Positions 8,855-18,073 of a stretch of 64,000 nt of DNA are shown in pieces. Numbering within the stretch: position 1 is the stretch's first letter; every line of letters starts with the position of its first letter. The position numbers and the translations under genes were made by a program. The notes under the pieces were generated by a model. It was not told the origin of the DNA, made no database searches, and worked only from the letters and a program-made list of their open reading frames with translations. The stretch is from Thermohalobaculum sp963721105 (GTDB lineage Bacteria > Pseudomonadota > Alphaproteobacteria > Rhodobacterales > Rhodobacteraceae): positions 124,001 to 188,000 of the forward strand of contig CAVRHY010000011.1 of the NCBI GenBank assembly GCA_963721105.1, written 5' to 3'.

Positions 8855-9361
8855 TCAGCCGGTCGCGTTCTCCGCCGGCTTGAAGGTCATCGCCACGCCG
8901 TTGATGCAGTGCCGCTTGCCGGTCGGCGGCGGGCCGTCGTCGAAGACGTGGCCCTGATGGCCGCCGCAGCGCGCGCAGTGCACCTCGGTGCGCGGCAGGA
9001 AGACCAGGTAATGGTCATCCTTGTAGCCGACCGCATCCTCGCTGATCGGCTGCCAGAAGCTGGGCCAGCCGGTGCCGCTGTCGAACTTGTTCTCGGACGA
9101 ATAGAGCGCGAGGTCGCAGCCGGCGCAGTGGAAGGTGCCCTTGCGGTGCTCGTCGTTCAGCGGGCTCGAGAAAGGCGCTTCGGTGTCCTCCTGGCGCAGC
9201 ACGGCGAACTGCTCGTCGGACAGCAGCTTGCGCCACTCGTCCTCGGTGTGCGTCACCTCGAACGTGCCGTCCGTCGCCGCGCGCGCGCTCATCATGCCGC
9301 CGACCGCGCCCAGTGCCGCCAGACCGGCCGTGCCAAGCAGGAATCCTCTCCGAGTCGTCAT
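8855..9361 (-). CDS. msrB: Peptide-methionine (R)-S-oxide reductase MsrB with Tat-type signal
   Basis: MsrB reduces the R-sulfoxide of methionine residues and repairs oxidised proteins. The zinc site is visible as two CxxC pairs (CAGC and CARC), the second inside CARCGGHQGHVFDDGP, and the catalytic cysteine lies in KRHCINGVAMTF. I place the start at 9361 (MTTRRGFLLGTAGL) because it gives a clean twin-arginine signal ending at ARA with a purine-rich ribosome site upstream. An in-frame ATG 48 bases earlier is less likely. The signal implies export to the periplasm, whereas many MsrB proteins are cytoplasmic. No MsrA or partner oxidoreductase is adjacent. Confidence 0.92.
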   Translation of the reverse strand: MTTRRGFLLGTAGLAALGAVGGMMSARAATDGTFEVTHTEDEWRKLLSDEQFAVLRQEDTEAPFSSPLNDEHRKGTFHCAGCDLALYSSENKFDSGTGWPSFWQPISEDAVGYKDDHYLVFLPRTEVHCARCGGHQGHVFDDGPPPTGKRHCINGVAMTFKPAENATG

Positions 9362-9527
9362 CGCGGACCTCCCGTGTCCAAAATTCATTGACCCGAATAT
9401 GTGCGACAAATCGCCCGGGCGCGACCCCGCGGCAGGTCACAATCCCGCCAGCGGCCCGGCTGCACGCGCGGGCACACGGCGCCGGGACACGGCGGCACCA
9501 CGGCGAAAAGGCGGCGCGCGCGGGGAA

Positions 9528-10629
9528 TCAGCTCAACTTGCCGGCGTATCCGCAGCGGCGCAGGTGCTCGCGGTAGTCTTCGGTCAGGATGCCCCTGCCG
9601 TGGGCGATCTGGTGCAGGTTCAGGTCGCCGCCGAAGTTGAACTCCAGCAGCACCGGGCCGTCATCGGTCAGCGCGACGTCCCATGACTGGGTGCGGATCG
9701 CCGGGAACAGCGTCGCCGCCTGCAGCACCAGCGCGCGTGTCCTCTGCAGGTCGGGGATCTCGAGATCGCGCAACGACGGCTCCTCCTGCGGGAGGCGCTG
9801 GCCGGCATTCACGACCGCCCGGGAGATTCGCCCCGAATCCGGGTCGACCGCGGCCAGCACGTTGCCCGCGCGCCAGAAATTGTCGACCACGTTCGACCCG
9901 GCCGGCATCTTCAGCACGGTCGAAAGCACCCGGGGCGCCTCGCTGGCGATGACCAGGAAGCGCAGGCTCGCGACCAGGCCGCCGGTCATCTCGGGCAGCG
10001 CGGGATGGCCCGGCAGCACGGACTGCAGCAGGTAGCCGGCGCGCGAGAGCCGGCGCATATAGGCGGTCAGCTCCTCGGCCGTGACGGCGCCATGGCCGCG
10101 GACCGAGAGCCGGTTGCCGTCGCGGCCCTCGATCAGCATCGCCCCGATGCTGAAGATGCCGTCGACAGGCTTCGCGAAGACCGGCAGGCCGGTATCCCGC
10201 AGCACCGAGTTCAGCCCCTCGGCCGAGAACTCGGCCATGCGATAGCCGCCGCGCTCGCGCTCGGCCAGCATCGCCAATGTCCGCGGCGCTGGCAGGCCGG
10301 CGCCCTGCAGGATCGTGTAGAACAGCGCCTTGTCGTGCGCCGGCGCGAACCAGGTCCGGTCGTTGCAGGCGGTGTGCATCCTGTGCTGCACCCTCTTGCC
10401 GACATAGGCGCGCGCCTCGTCCGCCGTGATTCCGGCGTCCCCGAGGCCGTAATAGCAGAACTCCGCCAGAGTTCAACCGGCCCGGGCCCGTCATGCCCGC
10501 GACGAGCACGCCGATCCAGCCGCGGTCCTGCCGGCTGGTCGACACCTCGCGGATCGCGGCGACGGTATCGACGCGCGGCGGTTTCTCCAGCGTCACGCGC
10601 CGTCTCAGATCTTCGTCAGCATCCAGCAT
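9528..10629 (-). CDS. Sugar-transfer-associated ATP-grasp protein; one frame break
   Basis: The C-terminal two thirds match the ATP-grasp family associated with sugar transfer (PF14397 type): FAKPVDGIFSIGAMLIEG near the nucleotide loop, and DVALTDDGPVLLEFNFGGD, whose acidic/Asn residues bind Mg-ATP. After removing one base near 10471 the protein reads from MLDADEDLRRRVTLEK through LAEFCYYGLGDAGIT to AGKLS, 366 residues in all. The start at 10629 has an AGGGAGGG site. It lies directly downstream of the 5-oxoprolinase gene on the same strand. The ligation substrate is unknown; family members usually occur in polysaccharide loci, which is not the case here. Confidence 0.8.
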
Positions 10630-10649
10630 CGGGGTCCCTCCCTGGCCAG

Positions 10650-10747
10650 GCTTTGCCATGGCAGGGGTTAAGCTTTGGTGCCCGTAGCCGCCGCCCGTGC
10701 TTTGCCCTGGCCGGGGTTGAGCTATGGTGCCCCGTAGCCGCCGCCCG
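10650..10747 (-). repeat. Imperfect tandem duplication of the 5-oxoprolinase 3' end
   Basis: Two copies of an approximately 48-base unit lie side by side at 10650-10697 and 10699-10747. On the minus strand each reads CGGGCGGCGGCTACGGG, then CACCA, then AGCT(T/C)AACCCC, then a GCCA/GCAAAGC tail. They differ at a few bases and by one indel. The upstream copy encodes the last residues of the oxoprolinase (GGGYGAP) and its stop. The downstream copy is an untranslated echo before the ATP-grasp start. This looks like a local slippage duplication that has since diverged. Confidence 0.75.
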
Positions 10748-13700
10748 AGGGCGTCTGCATGACGAAGACGTCGCCCGGGTAGACCTCGTGCTGGTCGTTG
10801 CCGGCGTGCTCGACGCGGCTGCCGTCGGCGCGCTCGATCCACTCGCGGCCGACCTCGCCGGGCTCGCCGCCGTCGACGCCGAATGGCGGCACGCGGCGGT
10901 GCGAGCAGAGCGTGGTGACGGTCATCTGCTCGAGGAAGCGCATCCGCCGCGTGATGCCGTCGCCGCCGGTGTGCCGGCCGCGCCCGCCGGAGCCGCGGCG
11001 GATCGAGTATTCCTCGAGCCGGACGGGAAAGCGGAACTCCAGCACCTCGGGGTCGGTGGCGCGGGTGTTGGTCATGTGCGTCTGGATGGCCGAGCAGCCG
11101 TCGAAGTCCGGGCCCGCGCCGGTGCCGCCGCAGATCGTCTCGTAGTTCTGGAGGCGCGCGTTGCCCCAGACATAGTTGTTCATCGTCGCCTGGCTGCCGG
11201 CGATGACGCCGAGCGCGCCGAAGAGCGCGTTGCACATCAGCTGGCTGACCTCGGTGTTGCCGGCGATGACGGCGGCCGGATACCTCGCGTTGATCATCGA
11301 CCCCTCGGGCGCGATGATGTTCAGCGCCTTGAAGCAGCCCTCGTTCAGCGGGATGTCGCTGCCGACCAGCGTGCGGAAGACGTACATCACCACCGCGTGG
11401 CAGACCGCCAGCGGGGCATTGTAGTTATATCGGTTCTTCTCCGCCGTGCCGGTGAAGTCCACCGTCGCTTCGCGCTTTTCCTTGTCCACCCGGATCGCGA
11501 CGCGGATGAACTCGCCATTGTCCAGCTCGTAGTCGTAACGGCCGTCGGTCAGCGCCGTGACGACGCGGCGCACGCATTCCTCGGCGTTGTCCTGCACGTG
11601 AATCATGTAGGCGTGGACGGTCTCCAGCCCGAAGGTGCGGATCATCTTGCCGACCTCGCGCACGCCGGTCTCGTTGGCGGCGACCTGGGCCGCCAGGTCG
11701 GCCATGTTTTCTTCGAGGTTGCGCACCGGGTACTTGCCGGATTGCAGCAGCGCCCGCGTCTCCTTCTCGCGGAACTCGCCGCCGTCGATCATCTTGAAGT
11801 TGTCGATCAGCACGCCTTCCTCCTCGATCACCGTCGAGTTCGGGCGGGGCCGAGCCCGGCGTCTTGCCGCCGATATCGGCGTGGTGCCCGCGCGAGGCGA
11901 CGTAGAACAGCACCGTCTCGCCCGCTTCGTCGAAGACCGGCGTGATGACGGTGACGTCGGGCAGGTGCGTGCCGCCGTTGAAGGGCGCGTTCAGCACGAA
12001 GACGTCGCCTTGTCTCATGTCCGGGTTCAGCCGGATGATCGTGCGGATCGACTCGGACATGGAGCCCAGGTGCACCGGCACGTGCGGCGCGTTCGCCACA
12101 AGCCCGCCGGTCGGGTCGAACAGCGCGCAGGAAAAGTCGAGCCGCTCCTTGATGTTGACGCTGTAGGCGGTGTTCGCCAGCGTCGCGCCCATCTGCTCGG
12201 CGATCGACATGAAGAGGTTGTTGAAGACCTCAAGCATGATCGGGTCGACCCTGGTGCCGATGGCCTCGGCGCGCTTGAGCTTCTCGGTGCGCGTCAGGAT
12301 CAGGTGGCCCCAGGCGTTGATCTGGGCGCGCCAGCCGGGCTCGACGATGTTGGTGCCGGTCGGCTCCTTGACGATGGCCGGGCCGTCGACCGCCTGGCCG
12401 GGGCGCATGGTCTCGCGGTCGTAGAGCGGCGTCGCTGTGCGCCGCCCGCCGACGACCATCTGCACGCGGTCGACGGGCTCGGGCGTGTCGTCCGTCACCG
12501 GCTGGCGGTCGTCGGGCACCTCGCCGGCGCCGCCGATCACCTCGACGGCCAGCGCCTCGATGACCAGCTGGCGCTGGCCGGCGGAGAAGCCGTAGCGCGC
12601 CTTGTGCGCCTCGTCGAAGCGGGCGCGCAGCTCGGCCTCGGAGCCGAACTCGATCTCCAGCGGCTGGTGCGAGCCGCGATAGCGCAGGTGGGCGCGGCGG
12701 ATCGTCGTGATCGCCGCGTCGGCGATGCCCTGGCCGCGGACCTCCGCCAGCGCGTCCGCCGCCATCTCGCACAGCACGGCCTCGGCGCCGGCGGTCTCGC
12801 CGACCGGCTTCTCGTACTGCCGCTCGCGCAGCGCGCGGATCTCGGCCAGGCCCATGCCATAGGCCGACAGTACGCCGGCATAGGGGTGGACAAAGATCGT
12901 CTCCATCCCCAGCGCGTCGGCGATGGCGCAGGCGTGCTGCCCGCCGGCCCCGCCGAAGCAGTTGAGCGTATAGCGCGTCACGTCATAGCCGCGCTGGACC
13001 GAGATCTTCTTGATGGCGTTCGCCATGTTCTCGACGGCGATGCGCAGGAAGCCCTCGGCGACCTCTTCGCGGCGTCAGCTTCGGGTCGCCGGTGGCGGCG
13101 GCGATCTCGTCGGCCAGTGCGTCGAACTTCTCGGCCACGACGTCGGGGTCCAGCGGCTGGTCGGCGTCCGGGCCGAAGACGGCTGGGGAAATGGTGCGGC
13201 TGCAGCTTGCCGAGCATGACGTTGGCGTCGGTCACCGTCAGCGGGCCGCCGCGGCGATAGCTGGCGGGGCCGGGGTTGGCGCCGGCGCTGTCCGGCCCGA
13301 CCTGGAAGCGGCCGTCCCTGAAGAACAGGATCGAGCCGCCGCCGGCCGCGACGGTGTGGATGTTCATCATCGGCGCGCGCATCCGGACGCCCGCCACCTC
13401 GGTCTCGAAGCTGCGCTCGTAGTCGCCGGCGAAGTGGCAGACATCCGTGGACGTGCCGCCCATGTCGAAGCCGATGAGGTTGTCATAGCCGGCCAACTGG
13501 CCGGTCTTGACCATGCCGACGACGCCGCCCGCGGGGCCCGAGAGGATGGCGTCCTTGCCCTGGAACAGGCGCGCGTCGGTCAGGCCGCCGTTCGACTGCA
13601 TGAACATTAGGCGCGTGGCGCTGGCCGGCTCGTCGCCAATCGGGGTGTCGCTGTCGGCCGGCTCGGCGCCCAGCTCGTCGGCCACCTGGTTCACGTAGCG

Positions 13701-14350
13701 CCGCAGGATCGGCGAGAGGTAGGCGTCGACAACGGTGGTGTCGCCGCGCGAGACCAGCTTCATCAGCGGCGACGTGCCATGGCTGGTCGAGATCTGGCCG
13801 AAGCCGACCTCGGCCGCGATGGCGGCGACGCGGGCTTCGTGGTCGGGGTTCTTGTAGCCGTGCATGAAGGCGATGGCGACCGAGTCGATCCCGTCCGCCT
13901 TCGCCGCCTCGAGCGCCTTGCGCGCCGCGGCCTCGTCCAGCGGCGTCACCACCTCGCCCGCGGCGTCCAGCCGCTCGGGCACCTCGGCGACGCGCTCGTA
14001 GAGTAGCGTCGGCAGCACGATGTGCAGGTCGAAGAGCCGCGGCCGGTTCTGGTAGCCGATGCGCAAGCAGGTCGCCGAATCCGGCGCGTGATCAGCAGCA
14101 GCGTCCTGTCGCCCTTTCGTTCCAGCAGCGCGTTTGTCGCGACCGTCGTTCCCATCTTGACCGAGTCGACGGCGTCGGGCGGGATTGGCTGGCCCTTTTC
14201 CAGCCCAAGCAGGTCGCGGATGCCTTGCACGGCGGCGTCGCGGTAGTGTTCGGCCTCGGACAGCAGCTTGTGCGTGACGATGGACCCGTCCGGCCGCCGC
14301 CCGACGATGTCGGTGAACGTGCCGCCCCGATCGACCCAGAACTGCCACAT
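10722..14350 (-). CDS. 5-oxoprolinase / hydantoinase, fused HyuA-HyuB type; five frame breaks
   Basis: The enzyme class opens 5-oxoproline or hydantoin-like rings with ATP. The N-terminal half has the HyuA signature WVDRGGTFTDIVGRRPDG at the start and GFDMGGTSTDVCHF near the ATPase core. The C-terminal HyuB half begins VDPIMLEVFNNLFMSIAEQMG and contains HADIGGKTPGSAP. The reading frame jumps at about 14078, 14066, 13184, 13071 and 11839. Removing one base at each leaves 1,208 codons, the length expected of full-length oxoprolinases, so I annotate one gene. ATG 14348-14350 is the start. The ATP-grasp gene follows. Whether the substrate is 5-oxoproline or a hydantoin cannot be decided. Confidence 0.88.
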
Positions 14351-14491
14351 GCCTGCCTCCCTCGATTGCCCGCCCTCGTTAGCGGAAATCGCGCCGGTGT
14401 AAACCGGCCCGAAAAGCGACGCTCGCGTTTCCGGCCGCATTGACGGCCCGGCGACGATCTGCTGGGCTGGGACACGTTTCGGGGGACCTGC

Positions 14492-15997
14492 ATGGCCGAC
14501 ACCATCCTGCTGACCGGCGCCGACCTGACGCCAGCCGGCGTCGCGGCGGTGGCCGGCGGCGCGGGCGTCCGGCTGGCCTCCGACGGGCTGAAGCGGATGC
14601 GCCGCTGCCGGCTGCTGCTCGAGGCCGCGATGGCCGAGGACCGGCCGATCTACGGCGTCACCACCGGCCTGGGCCAGAGGGTCGTGCACCGGCTGGAGCC
14701 GGACGCGCGCCGTCGCATGTCGTTGAACACGGTCCGCGGGCGGGCGCACTCGGTCGGGCTGCCGATGGACGCGGGCCTGGTGCGCGCGGCGCTGTGCGTG
14801 CGGGCCAACACGCTGCTGATCGGCGCCGCCGGAGCGCGGCCCGGGATGGCCGAGCTGATCGCCGCCTGCCTGGCGGCGGGGCTGACGCCGCTGGTGCGCG
14901 AGACAGGCTCGGTGGGTGCTGCCGACCTGATGTGGGGCGGCGCGCTCGGCCTCGGCCTGATCGGCGAGGGCCAGATGACGACGCCCGCGGGGATTCGGCC
15001 GGCGGCCGAGGCGCTGGCGGCGGCCGGGCTGACGCCCTACGTGCCCGAGCCGCGCGAGGGGCTGGCGCTGGTCAGCCATTCCAGCTTTGTGGCTGCCATC
15101 TCGGCGGTCGGCGTCGCGCGTGCCTGGCGGGCGTTCCACACGGCGCAGACCGCCGCGGCGCTGTCGCTGGAGGGCTTCCGCGCCAACCTGTCGTCGCTCG
15201 ATGCGCGGGCGCTGATGCTGCGGCCGCAGGCCGGCCAGATCGAGGCGGCGGCCGGGCTGATGCTGCGGCTCGAGGGATCGGCGCTGACCCGGCCGGGCGC
15301 GGCGCGGCGCGTGCAGGACCCGCTGTCTCTCCGGTGCGTGGCGCAGGTGCACGGCGCGGTGACGGCGGCGCTGGCGGCGGCGGAGGAGGCGGCGACGGCC
15401 GAGATCAACGGCGCCTCGGACAACCCGGCGGTGCTGGAGGAGACGGGCGAGATCGTCAGCCATGGCGGCTTCTTCACGCCGCACCTGACGGTCACGCTGG
15501 GCGCGCTGGCGCAGGCGCTGGTGCAACTGGCCGCGCTGCAGGCGGCGCGCATGGCAAAGCTGCTGGCGTCGCGGCTGACCGACCTGCCCGAGGGCTTCGG
15601 CGCCGAGGGGCTCGAGAGCGCCGGCATCGCGCCCGCGATGAAGTCGGCCGAGGCGCTGGTGGCCGAGATCGTCCACCTGGCCCAGCCGATGCCCGCCTTC
15701 GCCGGCTTCTCGGCCAGCGGCGTCGAGGACGTCTCGGCGCATTCCGCCGTGCCGGCGAAGGCACTGCTGGCGATCGTCGAGCGGCTGCACCGGCTGGCGG
15801 CGATCGAACTGGTGGTCGCGGCGCAGGCGGTCGAGCTGCGCGGCCTCGGCACCGATGCGCCGCGCCTGGCCGAGACGATCGGCCGCGTGCGCGCGCTCGT
15901 GCCGGCGGTGACCCGCGACCGCCCGCTCGGCGACGACATCGAGCGGCTGGCGGCCCGCGTCGCCGCGGGCGATTTCGAGCTGCCGGAGACGGAATGA
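14492..15997 (+). CDS. HAL/PAL-type aromatic amino acid lyase homologue with altered MIO triad
   Basis: This 501-residue protein belongs to the histidine/phenylalanine ammonia-lyase fold: YGVTTGLG near residue 55 with the catalytic Tyr, LNTVRGRAHSVGL, INGASDNPAV, and a long helical C-terminal half. In known family members three residues, Ala-Ser-Gly within GSVGASGDL, cyclise to the MIO electrophile. Here the loop reads GSVGAADLMWGG, one residue shorter and with no Ser-Gly. It may therefore be a different lyase, an aminomutase-like enzyme, or lack MIO chemistry. The frame is unbroken. The ATG overlaps nothing upstream, and the stop overlaps the thioesterase start (ATGA), implying coupling. Confidence 0.8.
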   Translation: MADTILLTGADLTPAGVAAVAGGAGVRLASDGLKRMRRCRLLLEAAMAEDRPIYGVTTGLGQRVVHRLEPDARRRMSLNTVRGRAHSVGLPMDAGLVRAALCVRANTLLIGAAGARPGMAELIAACLAAGLTPLVRETGSVGAADLMWGGALGLGLIGEGQMTTPAGIRPAAEALAAAGLTPYVPEPREGLALVSHSSFVAAISAVGVARAWRAFHTAQTAAALSLEGFRANLSSLDARALMLRPQAGQIEAAAGLMLRLEGSALTRPGAARRVQDPLSLRCVAQVHGAVTAALAAAEEAATAEINGASDNPAVLEETGEIVSHGGFFTPHLTVTLGALAQALVQLAALQAARMAKLLASRLTDLPEGFGAEGLESAGIAPAMKSAEALVAEIVHLAQPMPAFAGFSASGVEDVSAHSAVPAKALLAIVERLHRLAAIELVVAAQAVELRGLGTDAPRLAETIGRVRALVPAVTRDRPLGDDIERLAARVAAGDFELPETE

Positions 15998-16426
15998 CGG
16001 ACGCCGTCTGGGTCGAGCGGCCGACGCCGGACGGCCTCGGCGCCATGCATGTCGGCACCGCGGTCGAGCATCTGGGGATCGAGTTCCTGGACGTCGGCGA
16101 CGGCCGGCTGTCGGCGCGGATGCCGGTCGACCGGCGTACGGTGCAGCCCTACGGCATCGTGCATGGCGGCGCCTCGGTCGTGCTGGCCGAGACGCTGGGC
16201 AGTTGCGGCGCCGTCCACTGCGTCGACCAGGCGCGCTTCATCTGCGTCGGGACAGGAGATCAATGCCAACCACCTCCGGCCGGCCCGGTCGGGCTGGGTG
16301 ACGGGCGTGGCGCGGCCGGTCCACCTCGGCCGTCTCAGCCAGGTCTGGAGCATCGAGATCCGCGACGATGCCGGGCGGCGGACCTGCATCTCGCGCCTGA
16401 CGATGGCGGTTCTGCCGAGGCGGTGA
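15994..16426 (+). CDS. PaaI-type hotdog thioesterase; one frame break
   Basis: Hotdog thioesterases of this type cleave acyl- or aryl-CoA thioesters. The block QPYGIVHGGASVVLAETLGS matches the family, with the HGG turn and the catalytic Glu. One extra base near 16251 moves the frame; the corrected continuation is EINANHLRPARSGWVTGVA, ending at VLPRR with TGA at 16424-16426, about 143 residues. The start ATG overlaps the lyase stop (ATGA at 15994-15997). Co-expression with a lyase suggests an aryl-acrylate or acyl-CoA step. That link is inference from position. Confidence 0.82.
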
Positions 16427-16563
16427 GGTCCTCACGGAAATTTGCCCCAGCCGGGGCAGGAACCGCTCTTCGAGCGACCTCGTTTATCCTCCTGCGAAAC
16501 GGGATGATCGGGCACCGTCCGACCCGTCGCGTTTTCGCCAGTGAGTAAGACATGGAGTAGACT

Positions 16564-17361
16564 ATGCGTACGATGATGAGTTCGGTCTCGGCCGTCGCAA
16601 TAGCGCTGATGATCGGCACGACCGCGATGGCGGCGTCGTCGACCCTGACGACCGATCAGTCCTCGACGACCAGCCAGGGCACGTCGGCAAAGGCGGCCAC
16701 GGGCGCCAGCGCCACGATGCCGCAGAGCGCCGAGAACGACACGATGATGCGCGACAGGCTGAATCAGGCCGGCGTGAAGAACCCCCAGCAGGTGACGGGT
16801 TACATCGTGACAGCGCAGGGCCCGGACGGGCAGCCTGTCGTCATGGTCGTCGGCCCCGAGAACCTGAAGGGCGCCGAGGTCAAGAACTTCGACCCGACCG
16901 ACTTTGACAAGAAGCTGACCGACGCCGGCTTCAAGAACCCGACCAGGGTCGAGCACGGCCGCATGATGCGCGGCGACATGGACAAGAACGTCGCGCTGCT
17001 GGTCGTCGGCCAGCCCGGCTGGGTCAAGAGCGAGGGGACTGGCTCGAACGCCGCCTCGTACATGGCCGAGCCCGACCAGGCCAAGCTGAAGGACCAGGTC
17101 GGCAAGGCCGGCATCAACGGCGCCGACCAGTTCGGCGGCCAGGTCCTGCGCGTCGACAATGACGGGCAGCCGGCTTTCCTGATCATCGCGCCGAGCGACT
17201 TGAAGACCGGCCAGAAGGTCGACGTGAGTTCGAGCGAGCAGTCGAAGCTGGACGAGAGCGGCTTCAGCACGATGGACCAGACGAGCGACATCGTCGCGCT
17301 GCAGGGCAAGATCGGCAACAACCCGGTGATCATCTTCACCGGCCCGGGCCTGACCGAATAA
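16564..17361 (+). CDS. Exported protein with four imperfect internal repeats, unknown function
   Basis: The 265-residue product has a typical signal peptide (SVSAVAIALMIGTTAMA) and a Ser/Thr-rich linker, then four related modules of about 45-55 residues. Each has an amphipathic start (LNQAGVKNPQQV, LTDAGFKNPTRV, VGKAGINGADQF, LDESGFSTMDQT) and then a strand pair ending in a hydrophobic block (PVVMVVGPENL, VALLVVGQPGW, PAFLIIAPSDL, PVIIFTGPGL). No cysteines or catalytic motif are evident. I do not recognise the family. A periplasmic binding or structural role is possible but unproven. It is a single gene with its own terminator-like hairpin at 17411-17444. Confidence 0.82.
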   Translation: MRTMMSSVSAVAIALMIGTTAMAASSTLTTDQSSTTSQGTSAKAATGASATMPQSAENDTMMRDRLNQAGVKNPQQVTGYIVTAQGPDGQPVVMVVGPENLKGAEVKNFDPTDFDKKLTDAGFKNPTRVEHGRMMRGDMDKNVALLVVGQPGWVKSEGTGSNAASYMAEPDQAKLKDQVGKAGINGADQFGGQVLRVDNDGQPAFLIIAPSDLKTGQKVDVSSSEQSKLDESGFSTMDQTSDIVALQGKIGNNPVIIFTGPGLTE

Positions 17362-17410
17362 GGCCCACGCCGCGCCGCGCGACCGCGCGGGCAAACGACC
17401 CATCTGCCAG

Positions 17411-17444
17411 AAGGGAAGGGCGGGGCGTCAGCCTCGCCCTTTCC
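17411..17444 (+). terminator. Terminator-like hairpin after the exported repeat protein
   Basis: GGGAAGGGCGGGGC and GCCTCGCCCTTTCC pair around a four-base loop with two weak pairs. There is no T-run. It lies about 50 bases after the stop at 17361 and before the convergent DUF488 gene, so it may serve both. Confidence 0.5.
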
Positions 17445-17538
17445 GAGTCGACGGCGGCAAGCGCCGCCGGCGCGTGACAGTCCGCCAGACGGACCACCGG
17501 AAGGGGCAGCCTCGACGCCCCACGGCAACGCCGCCTCG

Positions 17539-17973
17539 CTAGAGGTCGCGCACCGCGATGCCCAGCCGCTCGCGCAGCCGCTCCGCCACGATCCGGCGAT
17601 GACAGCCGGCGGCGTCGGCCTCGAGGCATAGCAGCGCCGCCGGGCGCTCGGCCACGATGGCGGCGGCGCGGGCCATGTCGTGGTCGGCCTCCGGCGTCTC
17701 CAGTTGCTGCTCGAAGATCGCGTGCATCGTCGCGATGTCGCCCTTGCGCGCCGCGTCGCGCCCGGCCTTTGGCGTGCCGAGCCCGCGCAGGTGGACGTAT
17801 TCGATTCCCGCCTCGGCCAGGCCATTCGCCAGCAACGTCTTCGAGAACCCCGCCCGGCGCGACGAGGCGACGGCGCGGACGTCGATCAGAACCTCGACGC
17901 CGGCGGCCTGCAGCCGGGCGATCACCTCGGGCAGGGTGGCGTTCTCGTAGCCGATCGTGGCCAGATCGGGCAT
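17539..17973 (-). CDS. DUF488 family protein
   Basis: The 144-residue protein opens ATIGYENATLPEVIARLQAAG and has LIDVRAVASSRRAGFSK, then LRGLGTPKAGRD and CLEADAAGCHRRIVAERL, all hallmarks of DUF488. Members are small cytoplasmic proteins of unsettled activity. The conserved Arg-rich and Cys-His motifs are present. I chose ATG 17971-17973 over an in-frame ATG 102 bases upstream because the family begins at this residue. It is divergent from asd, with about 100 bases between starts. Confidence 0.85.
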   Translation of the reverse strand: MPDLATIGYENATLPEVIARLQAAGVEVLIDVRAVASSRRAGFSKTLLANGLAEAGIEYVHLRGLGTPKAGRDAARKGDIATMHAIFEQQLETPEADHDMARAAAIVAERPAALLCLEADAAGCHRRIVAERLRERLGIAVRDL

Positions 17974-18073
17974 GGGCGTCCTCCGAACTTCCCCTTCCGT
18001 CAGGCGCGAAGAGGCATTAAATGCCCGCGGTCGCGCAGCCAACACGAAGCGGCCGCGCTGGAAAGGAACACTC

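Noticed and set aside
10722..14350. Separate hyuA and hyuB genes or several pseudogene fragments
   Set aside because: Five single-base removals give exactly 1,208 codons in one frame with both domains in order, so one full-length enzyme is simpler.
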